From contig NZ_AZFN01000011.1 in the NCBI RefSeq assembly GCF_001434365.1, positions 1 to 64,000 on the forward strand: a DNA stretch of 64,000 nucleotides, written 5' to 3'. Origin of the DNA: Limosilactobacillus gastricus DSM 16045. GTDB taxonomy: Bacteria > Bacillota > Bacilli > Lactobacillales > Lactobacillaceae. Made by a program: the position numbers and the translations under genes. Position 1 is the first letter of the stretch, and every line of letters begins with the position of its first letter. Under the pieces are notes generated by a model. It had not been told where the DNA came from. It saw nothing but the letters and a program-made list of their open reading frames with translations, and ran no database searches. Shown one piece after another: positions 21,464 through 33,746 of this stretch.

Positions 21464-22108
21464 GTGGGTCAAAAAGTTAATCCAACTGGTTTCCGTGTTG
21501 GTGTCATTCGTGACTGGACTGCTAAGTGGTACGCTGATAAGGACTACGCCGCATACTTAAACGAAGACCTTCGGATCCGTGAATACATTGAAAAGCGACT
21601 TGCTGATGCATCTGTCTCAACTGTTGAAATTGAACGGGCTGCAAACCGCGTGAACGTTTCAATTCACACTGCCAAACCAGGAATGGTAATTGGTAAGGGT
21701 GGTTCAGAAGTTGAAGCACTTCGTAAAGAATTAAACGCGCTTACTGGCAAGCGTGTCCACATTAATGTTGTGGAAATTAAGAAGCCTGATTTAGAAGCTC
21801 ACCTTGTTGGTGAAAGTGTTGCTCAACAACTTGAAAATCGGGTTGCCTTTCGTCGGGCAATGCGGGGAGCAATGCAACGTGCTATGCGTGCTGGTGCTAA
21901 GGGTATTAAGATCCAAGTTGCTGGTCGTTTGAACGGTGCTGATATGTCACGGGTTGAATCATACTCTGACGGAACTGTTCCATTGCATACATTACGTGCT
22001 GACATTGATTACTCATGGGATGAAGCCCACACGACTTATGGGGTTTTGGGTATCAAGACCTGGATCTACCGTGGAGAAGTATTGCCAGCTAAGAAAAACA
22101 AAGCATAA
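21464..22108 (+). CDS. rpsC: 30S ribosomal protein S3
   Basis: S3 (214 aa) lines the mRNA entry channel and helps helicase activity. It starts at GTG 21464 ([13 protein letters not shown]). The KH domain motif [12 protein letters not shown] lies at about 76-87. It is 12 bases after rplV. Confidence 0.98.
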   Translation: MGQKVNPTGFRVGVIRDWTAKWYADKDYAAYLNEDLRIREYIEKRLADASVSTVEIERAANRVNVSIHTAKPGMVIGKGGSEVEALRKELNALTGKRVHINVVEIKKPDLEAHLVGESVAQQLENRVAFRRAMRGAMQRAMRAGAKGIKIQVAGRLNGADMSRVESYSDGTVPLHTLRADIDYSWDEAHTTYGVLGIKTWIYRGEVLPAKKNKA

Positions 22109-22123
22109 GGAGGGAAGAAAAAC

Positions 22124-22555
22124 ATGCTAGTACCAAAGCGAGTAAAACACCGTAAGGTTCAACGTGGTCACATGCGTGGTGAAGCCAAGGGTGGTAAGAC
22201 TGTTAACTTTGGTGAATTTGGTTTACAAGCCTTAGATTCACACTGGATTAGCAACCGCCAAATCGAAGCCGCACGTATTGCGATGACACGTCATATGAAG
22301 CGTGGTGGTAAGGTTTGGATCAAGATTTTCCCTCACCACTCGTACACAAGCAAAGGTGTTGGTGTCCGGATGGGTAATGGTAAAGGTGCTCCAGAAGGTT
22401 GGGTTGCACCAGTTAAGCGTGGTAAGGTGATGTTTGAAGTTGCAGGTGTTCCTGAAGAAGTTGCACGTGAAGCTTTGCGTCTTGCCGGTAACAAGTTGCC
22501 AGTTCGCACTAAGATTTTACAACGGGAAGTAGGTGGAGAATCTAATGAAGACTAA
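22124..22555 (+). CDS. rplP: 50S ribosomal protein L16
   Basis: L16 (143 aa) organises the A-site of the 50S subunit. The sequence [15 protein letters not shown] and the [15 protein letters not shown] motif (about 83-97) are typical, including the evernimicin-region residues. Its last 11 bases overlap the start of rpmC. Confidence 0.98.
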   Translation: MLVPKRVKHRKVQRGHMRGEAKGGKTVNFGEFGLQALDSHWISNRQIEAARIAMTRHMKRGGKVWIKIFPHHSYTSKGVGVRMGNGKGAPEGWVAPVKRGKVMFEVAGVPEEVAREALRLAGNKLPVRTKILQREVGGESNED

Positions 22556-22751
22556 AGATTACGTACAAGAACTAAATGGATTAACCACTGATCAATTGCA
22601 AAACCGGGAAAAGGAACTGAAGGAACAATTGTTTAACTTACGTTTCCAATTAGCAACCGGGCAATTGGAAAACACTGCAAGCCTGAAGACAGTTCGGAAG
22701 GACATTGCACGGGTTAAGACTGTTCTTCGCCAACAAGAATTAAACAAATAA
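22545..22751 (+). CDS. rpmC: 50S ribosomal protein L29
   Basis: L29 is a small helical hairpin at the tunnel exit. I start it at ATG 22545 (68 aa, [12 protein letters not shown]) because a GGTGGAG site at 22532-22538 inside rplP fits it; an in-frame GTG at 22533 lies within that site. It overlaps rplP by 11 bases, so the two are translationally coupled. Confidence 0.96.
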   Translation: MKTKDYVQELNGLTTDQLQNREKELKEQLFNLRFQLATGQLENTASLKTVRKDIARVKTVLRQQELNK

Positions 22752-22775
22752 CGAATACGAAAAGGAGGATTACGC

Positions 22776-23042
22776 ATGAGTGACGAACGTAATGCACGTA
22801 AGGTGTACCAAGGTCGTGTAGTTTCTGACAAAATGGACAAAACGATCACGGTTGTGATTGATACTTACAAGAGTGCACCGATCTACGGAAAGCGTGTTAA
22901 GTACTCAAAGAAGTTCTACGCACACGATGAAAACAACGAAGCACATATTGGCGACACTGTTCAAATCATGGAAACGCGGCCTTTATCAGCTAAGAAGCGC
23001 TTCCGTTTGGTTAAAGTCGTTGAAAAGGCCATCGTGCTTTAA
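22776..23042 (+). CDS. rpsQ: 30S ribosomal protein S17
   Basis: S17 (88 aa) is an OB-fold primary binder of 16S r[19 protein letters not shown] and KKFYAHDE are typical motifs. AAAGGAGGAT precedes the start. It is followed by a 58-base gap before rplN. Confidence 0.97.
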   Translation: MSDERNARKVYQGRVVSDKMDKTITVVIDTYKSAPIYGKRVKYSKKFYAHDENNEAHIGDTVQIMETRPLSAKKRFRLVKVVEKAIVL

Positions 23043-23100
23043 TTAAAATCTAAAATTCGTATTCTAATTCTTACATATTGATGGAAGGAGGACACTAACC

Positions 23101-23469
23101 GTGATTCAACAAGAAAGTCGGTTAAAAGTCGCAGATAACTCTGGTGCCCGTGAACTTTTAGTAATTAAGATCCTGGGTGGCTCCCGTGTTAAGACTGGTA
23201 ATATTGGTGACGTTATTGTTGCTACTGTTAAACAAGCAACACCAGGTGGCGTTGTCAAAAAAGGTGACGTTGTCAAGGCTGTTGTCGTACGGACTAAGCA
23301 TGGTTTACACCGTGCTGACGGTTCATACATTAAGTTTGACGAAAATGCTGCCGTTTTGATTAACAATGATAAGAGTCCTAAGGGTACTCGGATTTTCGGA
23401 CCAATCGCCCGTGAATTACGTGATGATGATTACATGAAGATCATCTCACTTGCCCCAGAAGTTCTATAA
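23101..23469 (+). CDS. rplN: 50S ribosomal protein L14
   Basis: L14 (122 aa) forms an intersubunit bridge. It begins with GTG at 23101 ([16 protein letters not shown]) after GGAAGGAGGA. The C-terminal [11 protein letters not shown] segment is conserved. First gene of the classical spc part. Confidence 0.98.
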   Translation: MIQQESRLKVADNSGARELLVIKILGGSRVKTGNIGDVIVATVKQATPGGVVKKGDVVKAVVVRTKHGLHRADGSYIKFDENAAVLINNDKSPKGTRIFGPIARELRDDDYMKIISLAPEVL

Positions 23470-23495
23470 AATACCGATAATAAGGAGGTGCACAC

Positions 23496-23804
23496 ATGTT
23501 CTTAAAAACAGGTGACAAAGTTCGCGTTATTGCCGGTAAGGACAAGGGTCAAGAAGGTACTGTTAAGAAGACTCTTGCAAGTGAAAACCGGGTTATCGTC
23601 GAAGGTGTTAATGTTGTCAAGAAACACCAAAAGCCTAGCAATGTAAATCCTAATGGTGGGATTATCGATCAAGAAGCTCCAATTAATGCTTCAAACGTTA
23701 TGCTTCTTGATCCTCCAACTAACGAACCAACTCGTGTTGGCTACCAAGTTGTTGATGGTAAGAAAGTCCGGGTGGCTAAGAAGTCCGGTCAACAAATTGA
23801 TTAA
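23496..23804 (+). CDS. rplX: 50S ribosomal protein L24
   Basis: L24 (102 aa) is an assembly initiator with an N-terminal KOW motif ([16 protein letters not shown], about 8-23). AAGGAGGTG precedes ATG 23496. Confidence 0.97.
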   Translation: MFLKTGDKVRVIAGKDKGQEGTVKKTLASENRVIVEGVNVVKKHQKPSNVNPNGGIIDQEAPINASNVMLLDPPTNEPTRVGYQVVDGKKVRVAKKSGQQID

Positions 23805-23831
23805 TTTTAGGGAAAGGAGGAATTATTACTA

Positions 23832-24374
23832 ATGGAAAACCGTTTAAAAGCTAAGTACGAAAGCGAAGTTCGCCCATCATTAATTGAAAAGTTTAACTAC
23901 TCTTCAGTGATGGCCGCACCTAAGATTGAAAAAGTTGTTTTAAACATGGGTGTTGGTGATGCAACCACCAACTCAAAGAACCTTGATGAAGCCGTTGAAG
24001 AATTAGGTTTGATTTCTGGTCAAAAGCCTTTGATTACAAAGGCTAAGAAGTCAATCGCTGGTTTCCGTCTTCGTGAAGGAATGGCAATTGGTGCGAAGGT
24101 TACTCTTCGTGGTGATCGGATGTATGACTTCTTGGATAAGTTGATCAATGTTTCATTACCACGGGTTCGTGACTTCCACGGGGTTAGCAACAAGGCCTTT
24201 GATGGTCGTGGTAACTACACTCTTGGAATTCGTGAACAATTGATTTTCCCTGAAATTGATTATGATAATGTTAAGCGGGTTCGTGGTTTAGATGTTGTAA
24301 TTGTTACAACGGCTAATTCAGATGAAGAATCACATGAATTATTGGCACAATTAGGTATGCCATTCGCTAAGTAA
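23832..24374 (+). CDS. rplE: 50S ribosomal protein L5
   Basis: L5 (180 aa) binds 5S rRNA and the P-site tRNA elbow. Motifs [11 protein letters not shown] and [11 protein letters not shown] are present, and it ends GMPFAK. GAAAGGAGGA precedes it; the S14 gene follows after 15 bases. Confidence 0.98.
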   Translation: MENRLKAKYESEVRPSLIEKFNYSSVMAAPKIEKVVLNMGVGDATTNSKNLDEAVEELGLISGQKPLITKAKKSIAGFRLREGMAIGAKVTLRGDRMYDFLDKLINVSLPRVRDFHGVSNKAFDGRGNYTLGIREQLIFPEIDYDNVKRVRGLDVVIVTTANSDEESHELLAQLGMPFAK

Positions 24375-24389
24375 TAGGAGGTTCCACAA

Positions 24390-24575
24390 TTGGCTAAAAA
24401 ATCATTAGTTGCTAAAAACAAGCGTCCGGCCAAGTTCTCAACCCAAGCTTATACGCGTTGTGAACGTTGTGGTCGTCCGCACTCAGTTTACCGTAAGTTC
24501 CACCTTTGCCGGCTTTGTTTACGTGACTTGGCCCACAAGGGACAAATTCCTGGTATGAAGAAGGCTAGTTGGTAA
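24390..24575 (+). CDS. rpsZ: 30S ribosomal protein S14, zinc type (S14Z)
   Basis: This 61-aa S14 starts at TTG 24390 after TAGGAGGTT. Four cysteines (24, 27, 40, 43) in [20 protein letters not shown] form the zinc ribbon that marks the C+ type. Firmicutes often carry a second zinc-free S14 elsewhere for zinc limitation; none is seen here. Confidence 0.97.
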   Translation: MAKKSLVAKNKRPAKFSTQAYTRCERCGRPHSVYRKFHLCRLCLRDLAHKGQIPGMKKASW

Positions 24576-24606
24576 ACTAAATCCACGACAAGGAGGAAAT
24601 ACATAG

Positions 24607-25005
24607 ATGTCTATGAGCGATCCAATTGCAGATTTTCTTACTCGGATTCGTAATGCTAACATGGCCCACCACGAATCAGTAGAAGCACCTGCATCAAAGA
24701 TGAAGAAGGACATTGCTGAAATCTTAAAAAATGAAGGTTTCATTCGCGATGTTGAATATGTAGAAGACAACAAACAAGGCATCATCCGCGTATTCTTGAA
24801 GTACGGTAAGGATGGCGAACGTGTAATTACTGGCCTTAAGCGGATTTCAAAGCCTGGTCTTCGTTCATACGTTAAAGCTGACGCTGTGCCAAAGGTCTTA
24901 AATGGTTTGGGTATTGCTATTGTTTCAACTTCAAACGGGGTTGTAACTGATAAGGTAGCCCGGGCTCAAAAGGTCGGTGGCGAAGTGATTGCTTACGTTT
25001 GGTAA
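24607..25005 (+). CDS. rpsH: 30S ribosomal protein S8
   Basis: S8 (132 aa) binds 16S helix 21 and in E. coli represses the spc operon. [15 protein letters not shown] and the C-terminal GGEVIAYVW are characteristic. AAGGAGGAA precedes ATG 24607; the in-frame ATG at 24613 is a possible alternative start. Confidence 0.97.
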   Translation: MSMSDPIADFLTRIRNANMAHHESVEAPASKMKKDIAEILKNEGFIRDVEYVEDNKQGIIRVFLKYGKDGERVITGLKRISKPGLRSYVKADAVPKVLNGLGIAIVSTSNGVVTDKVARAQKVGGEVIAYVW

Positions 25006-25030
25006 AATATAATACGAAGGAGGTGTACGC

Positions 25031-25567
25031 ATGAGTCGTATTGGTTATAAAGAAATTGATTTACCAGAAGGTGTTGAAATTTCTCAAGACGGCAATGTTG
25101 TAACGGTTAAGGGACCAAAAGGAACCTTAACTCGTGAAATTTCACCATTAATCACGATGAAGATTGATGGAAATGTGGTTACTTTCACTCGTGATAGTGA
25201 CGTTAATACTGTTCGGGCCCTACATGGTGCTACCCGTGCGAATGTTGCTAACATGGTTGAAGGGGTTACTAAGGGCTTCAAGAAGACAATGAAGTTAGTC
25301 GGTGTTGGTTACCGGGCCCAATTTAAGGGAACTACTTTGACTTTAACGGTTGGTTACTCAAACCCTGTTGAAATGGAAAAGCCTGAAGATCTTGAAGTTG
25401 CTGTTCCAGATAACACGACTATTGAAATTAGTGGTATTAACAAGGAACATGTTGGTGACTTCGCCGCTGAAGTTCGTGCCGTACGTTCACCTGAACCATA
25501 TAAGGGTAAGGGTATTCGTTACGAAAACGAACACATTATCCGCAAGGAAGGTAAGACTGGTAAGTAA
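25031..25567 (+). CDS. rplF: 50S ribosomal protein L6
   Basis: L6 (178 aa) consists of two similar domains and lies near the sarcin-ricin loop. [15 protein letters not shown] and the C-terminal [14 protein letters not shown] motif are typical. GAAGGAGGTG precedes it. Confidence 0.98.
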   Translation: MSRIGYKEIDLPEGVEISQDGNVVTVKGPKGTLTREISPLITMKIDGNVVTFTRDSDVNTVRALHGATRANVANMVEGVTKGFKKTMKLVGVGYRAQFKGTTLTLTVGYSNPVEMEKPEDLEVAVPDNTTIEISGINKEHVGDFAAEVRAVRSPEPYKGKGIRYENEHIIRKEGKTGK

Positions 25568-25625
25568 TTTTTAATTCTTACGAGTTAAATTTATTGAAGA
25601 AAGATTATTTTAAGAGGTGACAGTT

Positions 25626-25982
25626 GTGATTTCTAAACCAGATAAGAACAAGATCCGTCAACGGCGCCACAAGCGTGTCCGTGGTAAGATCTCTGGTACT
25701 GCCGAGCGCCCACGTTTAAGTGTTTACCGTTCAAACAAGAACATTTACGCTCAAGTAATTGATGACGTGAAGGGTGTAACGCTCGCAAGTGCCTCAAGAC
25801 ATGATAGTGAAGTTAGTGGAAACACTAAAACTGAACAAGCTGCTAGCGTTGGTGCTTTAGTTGCTAAGCGTGCGGCTGAGAAGAACATTAGCGTGGTTGT
25901 TTTCGACCGTGGTGGTTATCTTTACCATGGTCGGGTACAAGCCTTAGCTGAAGCTGCTCGTGAAAACGGACTGCAATTCTAA
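25626..25982 (+). CDS. rplR: 50S ribosomal protein L18
   Basis: L18 binds 5S rRNA. The start is GTG 25626 (118 aa, [15 protein letters not shown]): AGAGGTG at 25613-25619 is well spaced from it, whereas the in-frame GTG at 25617 is part of that ribosome site. Residues [18 protein letters not shown] fit the family. Confidence 0.95.
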   Translation: MISKPDKNKIRQRRHKRVRGKISGTAERPRLSVYRSNKNIYAQVIDDVKGVTLASASRHDSEVSGNTKTEQAASVGALVAKRAAEKNISVVVFDRGGYLYHGRVQALAEAARENGLQF

Positions 25983-26003
25983 TTGAAAGGAGAATTTCCA
26001 GTA

Positions 26004-26516
26004 ATGGCATCAACACAATCATACATCGACCCAGCTAAATTGGATTTAGAAGATCAAGTTGTTTCAATCAACCGGATTACTAAGGTTGTTAAGGGTGGTC
26101 GTCGTTTACGGTTTGCTGCACTTGTTGTAGTCGGAGACCACAATGGTCACGTTGGGTTTGGGACTGGTAAGGCCCAAGAAGTTCCTGAAGCAATTCGAAA
26201 GGCTTCCGCAGCTGCCCAAAAGAACTTGATTAGTGTCCCAATGGTTGGCACGACAATTCCTCACGAAGTCATTGGGACTTTCGGTGGTGGAAAGATTATG
26301 CTTAAGCCTTCTGCTGAAGGTACTGGGGTTACTGCCGGAGGTGCGGTTCGTAACGTCATGGAACTTGCTGGGGTTGCTGATGTGACTTCCAAGCGTCTTG
26401 GTTCCAACACACCAATTAATGTTGTGCGTGCTACATTTGAAGGACTTAAGGCATTGAAGAGTGCTGAAGAAGTATCACAATTACGTGGTGTTTCAGTTGA
26501 CCATTTGGCAAAATAG
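26004..26516 (+). CDS. rpsE: 30S ribosomal protein S5
   Basis: S5 acts in decoding accuracy and mRNA entry. ATG 26004 follows AAAGGAGAA and gives 170 aa. The double-stranded-RNA-binding N-domain contains the [14 protein letters not shown] loop, the spectinomycin-contact region, without change. 21 bases after rplR. Confidence 0.96.
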   Translation: MASTQSYIDPAKLDLEDQVVSINRITKVVKGGRRLRFAALVVVGDHNGHVGFGTGKAQEVPEAIRKASAAAQKNLISVPMVGTTIPHEVIGTFGGGKIMLKPSAEGTGVTAGGAVRNVMELAGVADVTSKRLGSNTPINVVRATFEGLKALKSAEEVSQLRGVSVDHLAK

Positions 26517-26528
26517 GAGGACATAATT

Positions 26529-26711
26529 ATGGCTAAAGTTAAAGTTACTTTAATCCACAGCGTTGCCCACCGCCAACCAACTCAACGGAAGACGATTCAG
26601 GCTTTAGGTCTAGGTAAGATTAACAGTTCCAATATCTTGCCAGATAACGCTGCAACCCGGGGAGCAATTTTCAAGGTTGCTCACTTAGTTTCAGTAGAAG
26701 AAGTTAAGTAA
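26529..26711 (+). CDS. rpmD: 50S ribosomal protein L30
   Basis: Small 60-aa protein starting [20 protein letters not shown], typical of bacterial L30. A TAGGAGGA site overlaps the rpsE stop. 31 bases before rplO. Confidence 0.97.
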   Translation: MAKVKVTLIHSVAHRQPTQRKTIQALGLGKINSSNILPDNAATRGAIFKVAHLVSVEEVK

Positions 26712-26742
26712 TAAAATATTAGAATAAGGAGGTGCCAACCTA

Positions 26743-27176
26743 ATGAAATTAAACGAATTAAAGCCTTCAGAAGGTTCACGTTTCAAGCGTTTACGTAAGG
26801 GGCGTGGTTTATCATCTGGTCATGGTTTCACTTCGGGACGTGGTACTAAGGGTCAAAAGGCTCATGGTAAGACTCGTCTTGGATTTGAAGGGGGCCAAAT
26901 GCCTCTTTACCGGCAAAAGCCAAAGCGTGGATTCACTAGCATGAGTCACAAGGACTACGCATTAGTTTCCTTAACGACTTTAAATCAATTCGAAGATGGG
27001 GCTGAAGTTACCCCAGAAGTATTGGTTGCTAATGGTGTGATCAAGAATGTTAAGAGTGGTGTCAAAGTTTTAGCAAACGGTAAATTAGAAAAGAAGTTAA
27101 CGGTTAAAGCTAACAAGTTCTCTGATTCTGCTGTTAAAGCAATTGAAGCTGCTGGTGGTCAAACCGAGGTGATCTA

Positions 27177-27177
<1 letters not shown>
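26743..27177 (+). CDS. rplO: 50S ribosomal protein L15
   Basis: L15 (144 aa) is a late-assembly protein with a glycine/arginine-rich N-terminal extension ([19 protein letters not shown], about 17-35). AAGGAGGTG precedes it. Its stop shares one base with the secY start. Confidence 0.98.
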
Positions 27178-29161
<1,984 letters not shown>

Positions 29162-29164
29162 GTG

Positions 29165-29193
29165 TTGTAAACCTTTTGCGGTTATGTTAAACT
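29165..29193 (+). promoter_or_regulatory. Internal promoter before infA
   Basis: TTGTAA (29165-29170), 17-bp spacer, TAAACT (29188-29193) in the 120-base gap after adk. It would allow separate expression of infA-rpmJ-rpsM-rpsK-rpoA-rplQ. Confidence 0.5.
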
Positions 29194-29281
29194 ATTCAAG
29201 GTTTATCTAGTTTTGTGGGGGATCAGTGTGTCTTACACCGTTTTTACGTTTTTTGTTATAACGTTCAAGGAGGAACTGTCA

Positions 29282-29500
29282 GTGGCAAAAGCCGATGTTA
29301 TTGAAGTTGAAGGTAAGGTTACTGAAACTTTACCGAATGCGATGTTTAAAGTTGAATTGGAGAATGGGGTAGAAATTTTAGCCCATGTCTCAGGTAAGAT
29401 CCGGATGCACTATATCAAGATCCTACCTGGTGATCGGGTGCGGGTTGAAATGTCTCCTTATGATTTGACTAAAGGTCGAATTACCTTCCGGTTTAAATAA
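29282..29500 (+). CDS. infA: Translation initiation factor IF-1
   Basis: IF-1 occupies the 30S A site during initiation. GTG 29282 follows AAGGAGGAA and gives 72 aa, the exact family length ([13 protein letters not shown] ... ITFRFK). The single S1-like OB fold includes the [13 protein letters not shown] motif. A longer upstream reading frame exists but lacks a ribosome site. Confidence 0.97.
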   Translation: MAKADVIEVEGKVTETLPNAMFKVELENGVEILAHVSGKIRMHYIKILPGDRVRVEMSPYDLTKGRITFRFK

Positions 29501-29533
29501 ACAGATAGATCAAGCATTAGGAGGATTTTCACG

Positions 29534-29650
29534 ATGAAAGTACGACCATCAGTAAAAAAGATGTGCGATAATTGTAAAATTGTTAAGCGGCGTGGTCGGG
29601 TAATGGTAATTTGCCAAAACCCAAAGCACAAGCAGCGCCAAGGTAAATAA
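29534..29650 (+). CDS. rpmJ: 50S ribosomal protein L36
   Basis: A 38-aa frame starting [20 protein letters not shown] after AGGAGGAT. Cys11, Cys14, Cys27 and His32 make the zinc-binding form of L36. It is 33 bases after infA and 20 before rpsM, its canonical place. Confidence 0.97.
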   Translation: MKVRPSVKKMCDNCKIVKRRGRVMVICQNPKHKQRQGK

Positions 29651-29670
29651 TTTATAAAGGAGGTGTCTAA

Positions 29671-30036
29671 ATGGCTCGGATTTCAGGTGTCGATTTACCT
29701 CGTGATAAGCGAATCGTAATCGGTTTAACATATATCTACGGAATTGGTAACACGACTGCCCAAAAGATTTGTGCAGCTGCGGGCGTTTCAGAAGACGTTC
29801 GTGTTCGTGACCTTACTCCTGATCAAGAAGATAAGCTTCGGGTTCAAGTTGACCAATTAAAGGTTGAAGGGGACTTACGTCGGGAAGTTTCAATGAACAT
29901 CAAGCGGCTCCAAGAAATTGGATCATACCGTGGGATGCGTCACCGTCGTGGATTACCTGTGCGTGGACAACACACTAAGAACAACGCGCGGACTCGTAAG
30001 GGGAAGGCTGTTGCGATTGCAGGTAAGAAGAAGTAA
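29671..30036 (+). CDS. rpsM: 30S ribosomal protein S13
   Basis: S13 (121 aa) contacts the P-site tRNA and bridges to the 50[15 protein letters not shown], the helix-two-turn-helix region and the basic tail [14 protein letters not shown] are typical. AAGGAGGTG precedes it. Confidence 0.98.
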   Translation: MARISGVDLPRDKRIVIGLTYIYGIGNTTAQKICAAAGVSEDVRVRDLTPDQEDKLRVQVDQLKVEGDLRREVSMNIKRLQEIGSYRGMRHRRGLPVRGQHTKNNARTRKGKAVAIAGKKK

Positions 30037-30067
30037 TCAATTTTTAAAGAAGGAGGTAAATTAGTTT

Positions 30068-30457
30068 ATGGCAACTAAAAAAGGTACACGTAAGCGTCGT
30101 GTCAAGAAGAATGTCGAAACTGGTGTTGCACACATTCACTCAACTTTTAACAACACTTTGATTATGATTACTGATGTTCAAGGAAATGCTGTGGCTTGGT
30201 CTTCAGCTGGTGTTCTTGGATTTAAGGGTAGTCGGAAGTCAACTCCATTTGCTGCTCAAATGGCTTCAGAAGCTGCGGCTAAGCAAGCAATGGAACATGG
30301 GATGAAGACTGTTGAAGCTGAAGTTAAGGGTCCTGGTTCCGGTCGTGAATCAGCAATTCGTGCCCTTCAAGCTGCAGGTCTTGAAGTTACGGCTATTCGT
30401 GATGTAACTCCAGTGCCACATAACGGTTCTCGCCCTCCAAAACGTCGTCGTGTTTAA
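30068..30457 (+). CDS. rpsK: 30S ribosomal protein S11
   Basis: S11 (129 aa) lies on the platform near the E site. [17 protein letters not shown] and the C-terminal [18 protein letters not shown] are conserved. GAAGGAGGT precedes it. A small GCACC/GGTGC hairpin is possible in the gap before rpoA. Confidence 0.98.
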   Translation: MATKKGTRKRRVKKNVETGVAHIHSTFNNTLIMITDVQGNAVAWSSAGVLGFKGSRKSTPFAAQMASEAAAKQAMEHGMKTVEAEVKGPGSGRESAIRALQAAGLEVTAIRDVTPVPHNGSRPPKRRRV

Positions 30458-30533
30458 GATGCACCACGATGTTTTAATCGGGCAGGTGCCTTTACAATTG
30501 CGATTCACGTTTTGAAAGGGGTAGCAGAGTAGA

Positions 30534-31478
30534 ATGATCGAATTCGAAAAACCAAACATTCACAAAATCGAAGAAACTGACAACTTCGGTAAGTTTGTCG
30601 TTGAACCATTAGAACGTGGTTACGGAACGACATTGGGAAATTCACTTCGTCGAGTGATGTTAGCTTCATTACCGGGTGCGGCAATTACTAGCATTCAAAT
30701 TGATGGTGTTTTACATGAATTTAGTACGGTTGATGGGGTAACGGAGGATGTTACTCAAATCATTTTGAACCTTAAGAAAGTAGCTTTAAGAATTGATGGC
30801 GATGATGCTAAAGATCTTGAAGTTGACGTAAAGGGTCCAACTGAAGTGACCGCTGCTGATATTCAAGGCTATGGTGACGTTTCTATCTTAAACCCTGACC
30901 TTCACTTAGCAACAGTTGCTGACGGTGCAGAATTGCATATTAAGATGACTGCTGACAAGGGTCGTGGATATTCATCAGCTGATGATAACAAGTCTAACAT
31001 GGATATGAGTGCAATTGGTGTTTTACCAATTGACTCAATTTATACCCCAATTGATCGTGTCAACTATACTGTTGAAAACACTCGGGTTGGGCAAAGCAAT
31101 GATTATGATAAATTGACTTTGGACGTTTGGACTAATGGTTCTTTAACCCCAACTGACGCTATCAGTTTAGCTGCTAAGATTCTAAATGATCATTTAGCAA
31201 TGTTTGTTAACTTAACTGAAGAAGCCCAAACCACCCAAGTGATGGTAGAACGTGAAGAAACGCATCAAGAAAAGGTACTTGATAAGACAATCGAAGAACT
31301 TGATTTATCGGTACGTTCATACAACTGTTTGAAGCGGGCTGATATCCAAACGGTAAAAGACTTAACGGAACGGACTGAATTAGACATGATGAAAGTTCGG
31401 AATCTTGGTCAAAAGTCCTTGGATGAAATCAAGTTGAAGTTAGCTGATCTTGGCGTTGGATTTCGTCAAGAAGACTAA
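30534..31478 (+). CDS. rpoA: RNA polymerase alpha subunit
   Basis: RpoA (314 aa) dimerises to start polymerase assembly. The N-terminal assembly domain includes [18 protein letters not shown]. The acidic linker leads to the C-terminal domain (about 245-314) with [14 protein letters not shown] and [13 protein letters not shown], the two helix-hairpin-helix elements that bind UP DNA and regulators. An AAAGGGG site precedes ATG 30534. A 76-base gap follows rpsK. Confidence 0.98.
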   Translation: MIEFEKPNIHKIEETDNFGKFVVEPLERGYGTTLGNSLRRVMLASLPGAAITSIQIDGVLHEFSTVDGVTEDVTQIILNLKKVALRIDGDDAKDLEVDVKGPTEVTAADIQGYGDVSILNPDLHLATVADGAELHIKMTADKGRGYSSADDNKSNMDMSAIGVLPIDSIYTPIDRVNYTVENTRVGQSNDYDKLTLDVWTNGSLTPTDAISLAAKILNDHLAMFVNLTEEAQTTQVMVEREETHQEKVLDKTIEELDLSVRSYNCLKRADIQTVKDLTERTELDMMKVRNLGQKSLDEIKLKLADLGVGFRQED

Positions 31479-31513
31479 TATAAGATAAAAAAGATTAAAA
31501 GGAGGGAGAACTA

Positions 31514-31894
31514 ATGAGTTACCGTAAATTAGGTCGGACTAGTTCCCAACGGAAAGCTTTATTACGTGATTTGACTACTAGTTTGATTGTTAATGGTTCA
31601 ATCACAACTACTGAACCTCGGGCTAAGGAAGTTCGCAAGACAATGGATCAAATGATCACTTTAGCTAAGCGTGGTGATTTAGCATCTCGTCGGAAAGCGG
31701 CTGCTTTTGTACGTAATGTTGTTGCTGACGTTAAAGAAGATGGCGACGATATCAAGGTTCAATCAGCATTACAAAGTCTTTTTGAAGACCTTGCTCCTAA
31801 GTATGCTGACCGGAACGGTGGTTACACCCGGATCCTTAAGACGATGCCTCGTCGTGGTGATGGCGCTAAGATGGTTATCTTAGAATTGGTTTAA
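31514..31894 (+). CDS. rplQ: 50S ribosomal protein L17
   Basis: L17 (126 aa) surrounds the tunnel exit. [20 protein letters not shown] and the end [12 protein letters not shown] are typical. AGGAGGGAG precedes it. Last gene of the ribosomal supercluster. Confidence 0.98.
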   Translation: MSYRKLGRTSSQRKALLRDLTTSLIVNGSITTTEPRAKEVRKTMDQMITLAKRGDLASRRKAAAFVRNVVADVKEDGDDIKVQSALQSLFEDLAPKYADRNGGYTRILKTMPRRGDGAKMVILELV

Positions 31895-31917
31895 TCACTA
31901 ATAATTAAATACGTAAT

Positions 31918-32022
31918 AAAGAATCACTATGACAGGTGATATAGAGTGTTACGATGATGAAGAGAAATCTTTTAGTCTAGCTCGAATGTCTACGGACGCA
32001 TCCCAGTTGTAAGTGATTTTTT
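31918..32022 (+). other. Long-range hairpin with T-tract after rplQ: terminator or small RNA
   Basis: AAAGAATCACT (31918-31928) can pair with AGTGATTTTTT (32012-32022), 11 bp with one G-U, enclosing 83 bases. The 3' arm runs into a T-rich stretch, so it can terminate transcription. A weak promoter match (TTAATC 31891-31896, 17 bp, TAATAA 31914-31919) would start a transcript near 31926, just inside the 5' arm of the stem. The interior holds a small hairpin with a C(TACG)G tetraloop (31989-31998). I cannot assign it to an RNA family. Confidence 0.4.
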
Positions 32023-32036
32023 TTATCCTCTTTTTT

Positions 32037-32045
32037 TGGTACAAT
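32037..32045 (+). promoter_or_regulatory. Extended -10 promoter of the ecf operon
   Basis: TGG-TACAAT at 32037-32045 is an extended -10 element; the -35 region is only T-rich. The next gene starts 29 bases on. Confidence 0.5.
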
Positions 32046-32073
32046 GGTTTAGATATCAATTTGGAGGTGTCAG

Positions 32074-32910
32074 ATGTCACTTGTTGAAGTCCGTAACTTA
32101 TCTTTTACCTATCCGGATAGTGATGAGTCGGTTTTACATGATCTATCTTTTGAAATTGAAGCAAATGAATGGGTTGCCATTATTGGTCATAATGGAAGTG
32201 GAAAATCGACTTTAGCGCGCTTGATTGATGGCCTTTTGTCTCCTGACCAGGGGAGTATTCGGATTGATCAACTGCCTGTAGACAATGATAATCTTTCTTT
32301 AATCCATCAAAAGATCGGCTTTGTTTTTCAGAATCCTGATAACCAGTTTGTTGGTGCAACGGTGGCCGATGATATTGCTTTTGGTTTAGAAAATCGTCAA
32401 ATCAGCCGACCAGTCATGCAAGATAAGGTCCAAAGAGTACTAAAGCGGGTTGATATGGTTGATTTTGCTAATCATCAGCCTGAACAACTATCAGGTGGGC
32501 AAAAACAACGGGTTGCTATCGCGGGGATCCTGGCCTTAGCACCGCAACTTTTGATTTTAGACGAAGCGACCAGTATGTTAGATCCAGAAGGTCGTGCTGA
32601 AATTTTGAACTTAATCGTAGAATTACGCCGAGAAAGTAAGTTATCAGTCCTCTCAATTACCCATGATTTGGAAGAGGCGTTATTAGCTGATCGGGTGATT
32701 TTAATGGATAAAGGCCAAATTATTAAGGTAGGAACACCGCAAGAAACGGTCATGAATCAAGAATTGATGGCGTCCCATCACCTTAAACCGGTTTTCGTAC
32801 GGCGCTTACTTGATCGTTTGACTGCGGCTGGCATCTCAGCACCGGCGGATGTCAATACTAGTGAACAATTGGAAATGTGGCTATGGAAGCAATTAGATTC
32901 AAAGATTTAA
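32074..32910 (+). CDS. ecfA1: ECF transporter ATPase EcfA1
   Basis: One of two ATPases of the energy-coupling-factor module that powers uptake of vitamins and metals through exchangeable S components. The 278 aa show Walker A GHNGSGKST (38-46), the Q-loop with FVFQNPDNQFVG, the LSGGQ signature (139-143) and Walker B LLILDEATS. TTGGAGGTG precedes ATG 32074. It overlaps ecfA2 by 28 bases. No S component is in the window, consistent with a shared group II module. Confidence 0.96.
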   Translation: MSLVEVRNLSFTYPDSDESVLHDLSFEIEANEWVAIIGHNGSGKSTLARLIDGLLSPDQGSIRIDQLPVDNDNLSLIHQKIGFVFQNPDNQFVGATVADDIAFGLENRQISRPVMQDKVQRVLKRVDMVDFANHQPEQLSGGQKQRVAIAGILALAPQLLILDEATSMLDPEGRAEILNLIVELRRESKLSVLSITHDLEEALLADRVILMDKGQIIKVGTPQETVMNQELMASHHLKPVFVRRLLDRLTAAGISAPADVNTSEQLEMWLWKQLDSKI

Positions 32911-33746
32911 CATACATCTATCAAGCAAACTCGGTTATGGCTCAACCGGCGCTTACTAAGATTACGACGACCTTCAAACAAGGGGCAACGACGGCTATTA
33001 TCGGCCACACAGGGAGTGGGAAATCGACCTTAATGCAATTAATTGATGGTTTAATTCTTCCAACGGCTGGTTCAATCACGCTTGGTGATTTTACAATTAC
33101 GAATGAAACACCAGCAAAAGAATTGGGTAAACTCCGGCGATTAGTGGGCTACGTCTTTCAATTTCCAGAAAAACAATTATTCGCGGAGTCAGTCCTTGAC
33201 GACGTCAAATTTGGCCCCTTAAACCAAGGCTTATCAGATGAGAAGGCACAAGAACGTGCACAAGCGGCCCTCGAACAACTAAACTTTCCCTTAGAATTAT
33301 TAAAGCATTCACCATTTGAATTATCGGGTGGACAACAACGTCGGGTGGCCATTGCGGGAGTTTTAGCGATGCACCCTGAGATTCTGATCCTCGATGAACC
33401 AACGGTCGGCTTAGACCCTGAAGGACAAGCCGAATTATTAACCTTAGTTCGTGATCTGCAGGATCAAGGTTTAATGATCTTAATCGTGACACACCAAATG
33501 GAAATTGTGGCGCAATTAGCCGATGAGGTCATGGTTTTAAATCATGGTCAATTGGCTTTCCAAGGCAGTCCACAGGATTTATTTATACAATCAGATTTGC
33601 TCGCTGATAATCATTTACGTTTACCCAAAGCGATTCAATTAGCCACTAATTTAGGACAACGCGGGATAACCTGGGATGGTTTACCGTTGACAACTGATCA
33701 GTTAGCAGATCAAATAATTCAAATGTGGAGGGATCAAGATGAATAA
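32883..33746 (+). CDS. ecfA2: ECF transporter ATPase EcfA2
   Basis: Second ATPase of the ECF module, pairing with EcfA1 under EcfT. I use ATG 32883 (287 aa, MEAIRFKDLTYIYQ); a GTG two codons earlier is possible. Walker A GHTGSGKST (41-49), the Q-loop VFQFPEKQLF, ELSGGQQRR and ILDEPTVGLDPEG are intact. It lies inside an overlapping operon: 28 bases with ecfA1 and 8 with ecfT. Confidence 0.95.
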   Translation: MEAIRFKDLTYIYQANSVMAQPALTKITTTFKQGATTAIIGHTGSGKSTLMQLIDGLILPTAGSITLGDFTITNETPAKELGKLRRLVGYVFQFPEKQLFAESVLDDVKFGPLNQGLSDEKAQERAQAALEQLNFPLELLKHSPFELSGGQQRRVAIAGVLAMHPEILILDEPTVGLDPEGQAELLTLVRDLQDQGLMILIVTHQMEIVAQLADEVMVLNHGQLAFQGSPQDLFIQSDLLADNHLRLPKAIQLATNLGQRGITWDGLPLTTDQLADQIIQMWRDQDE

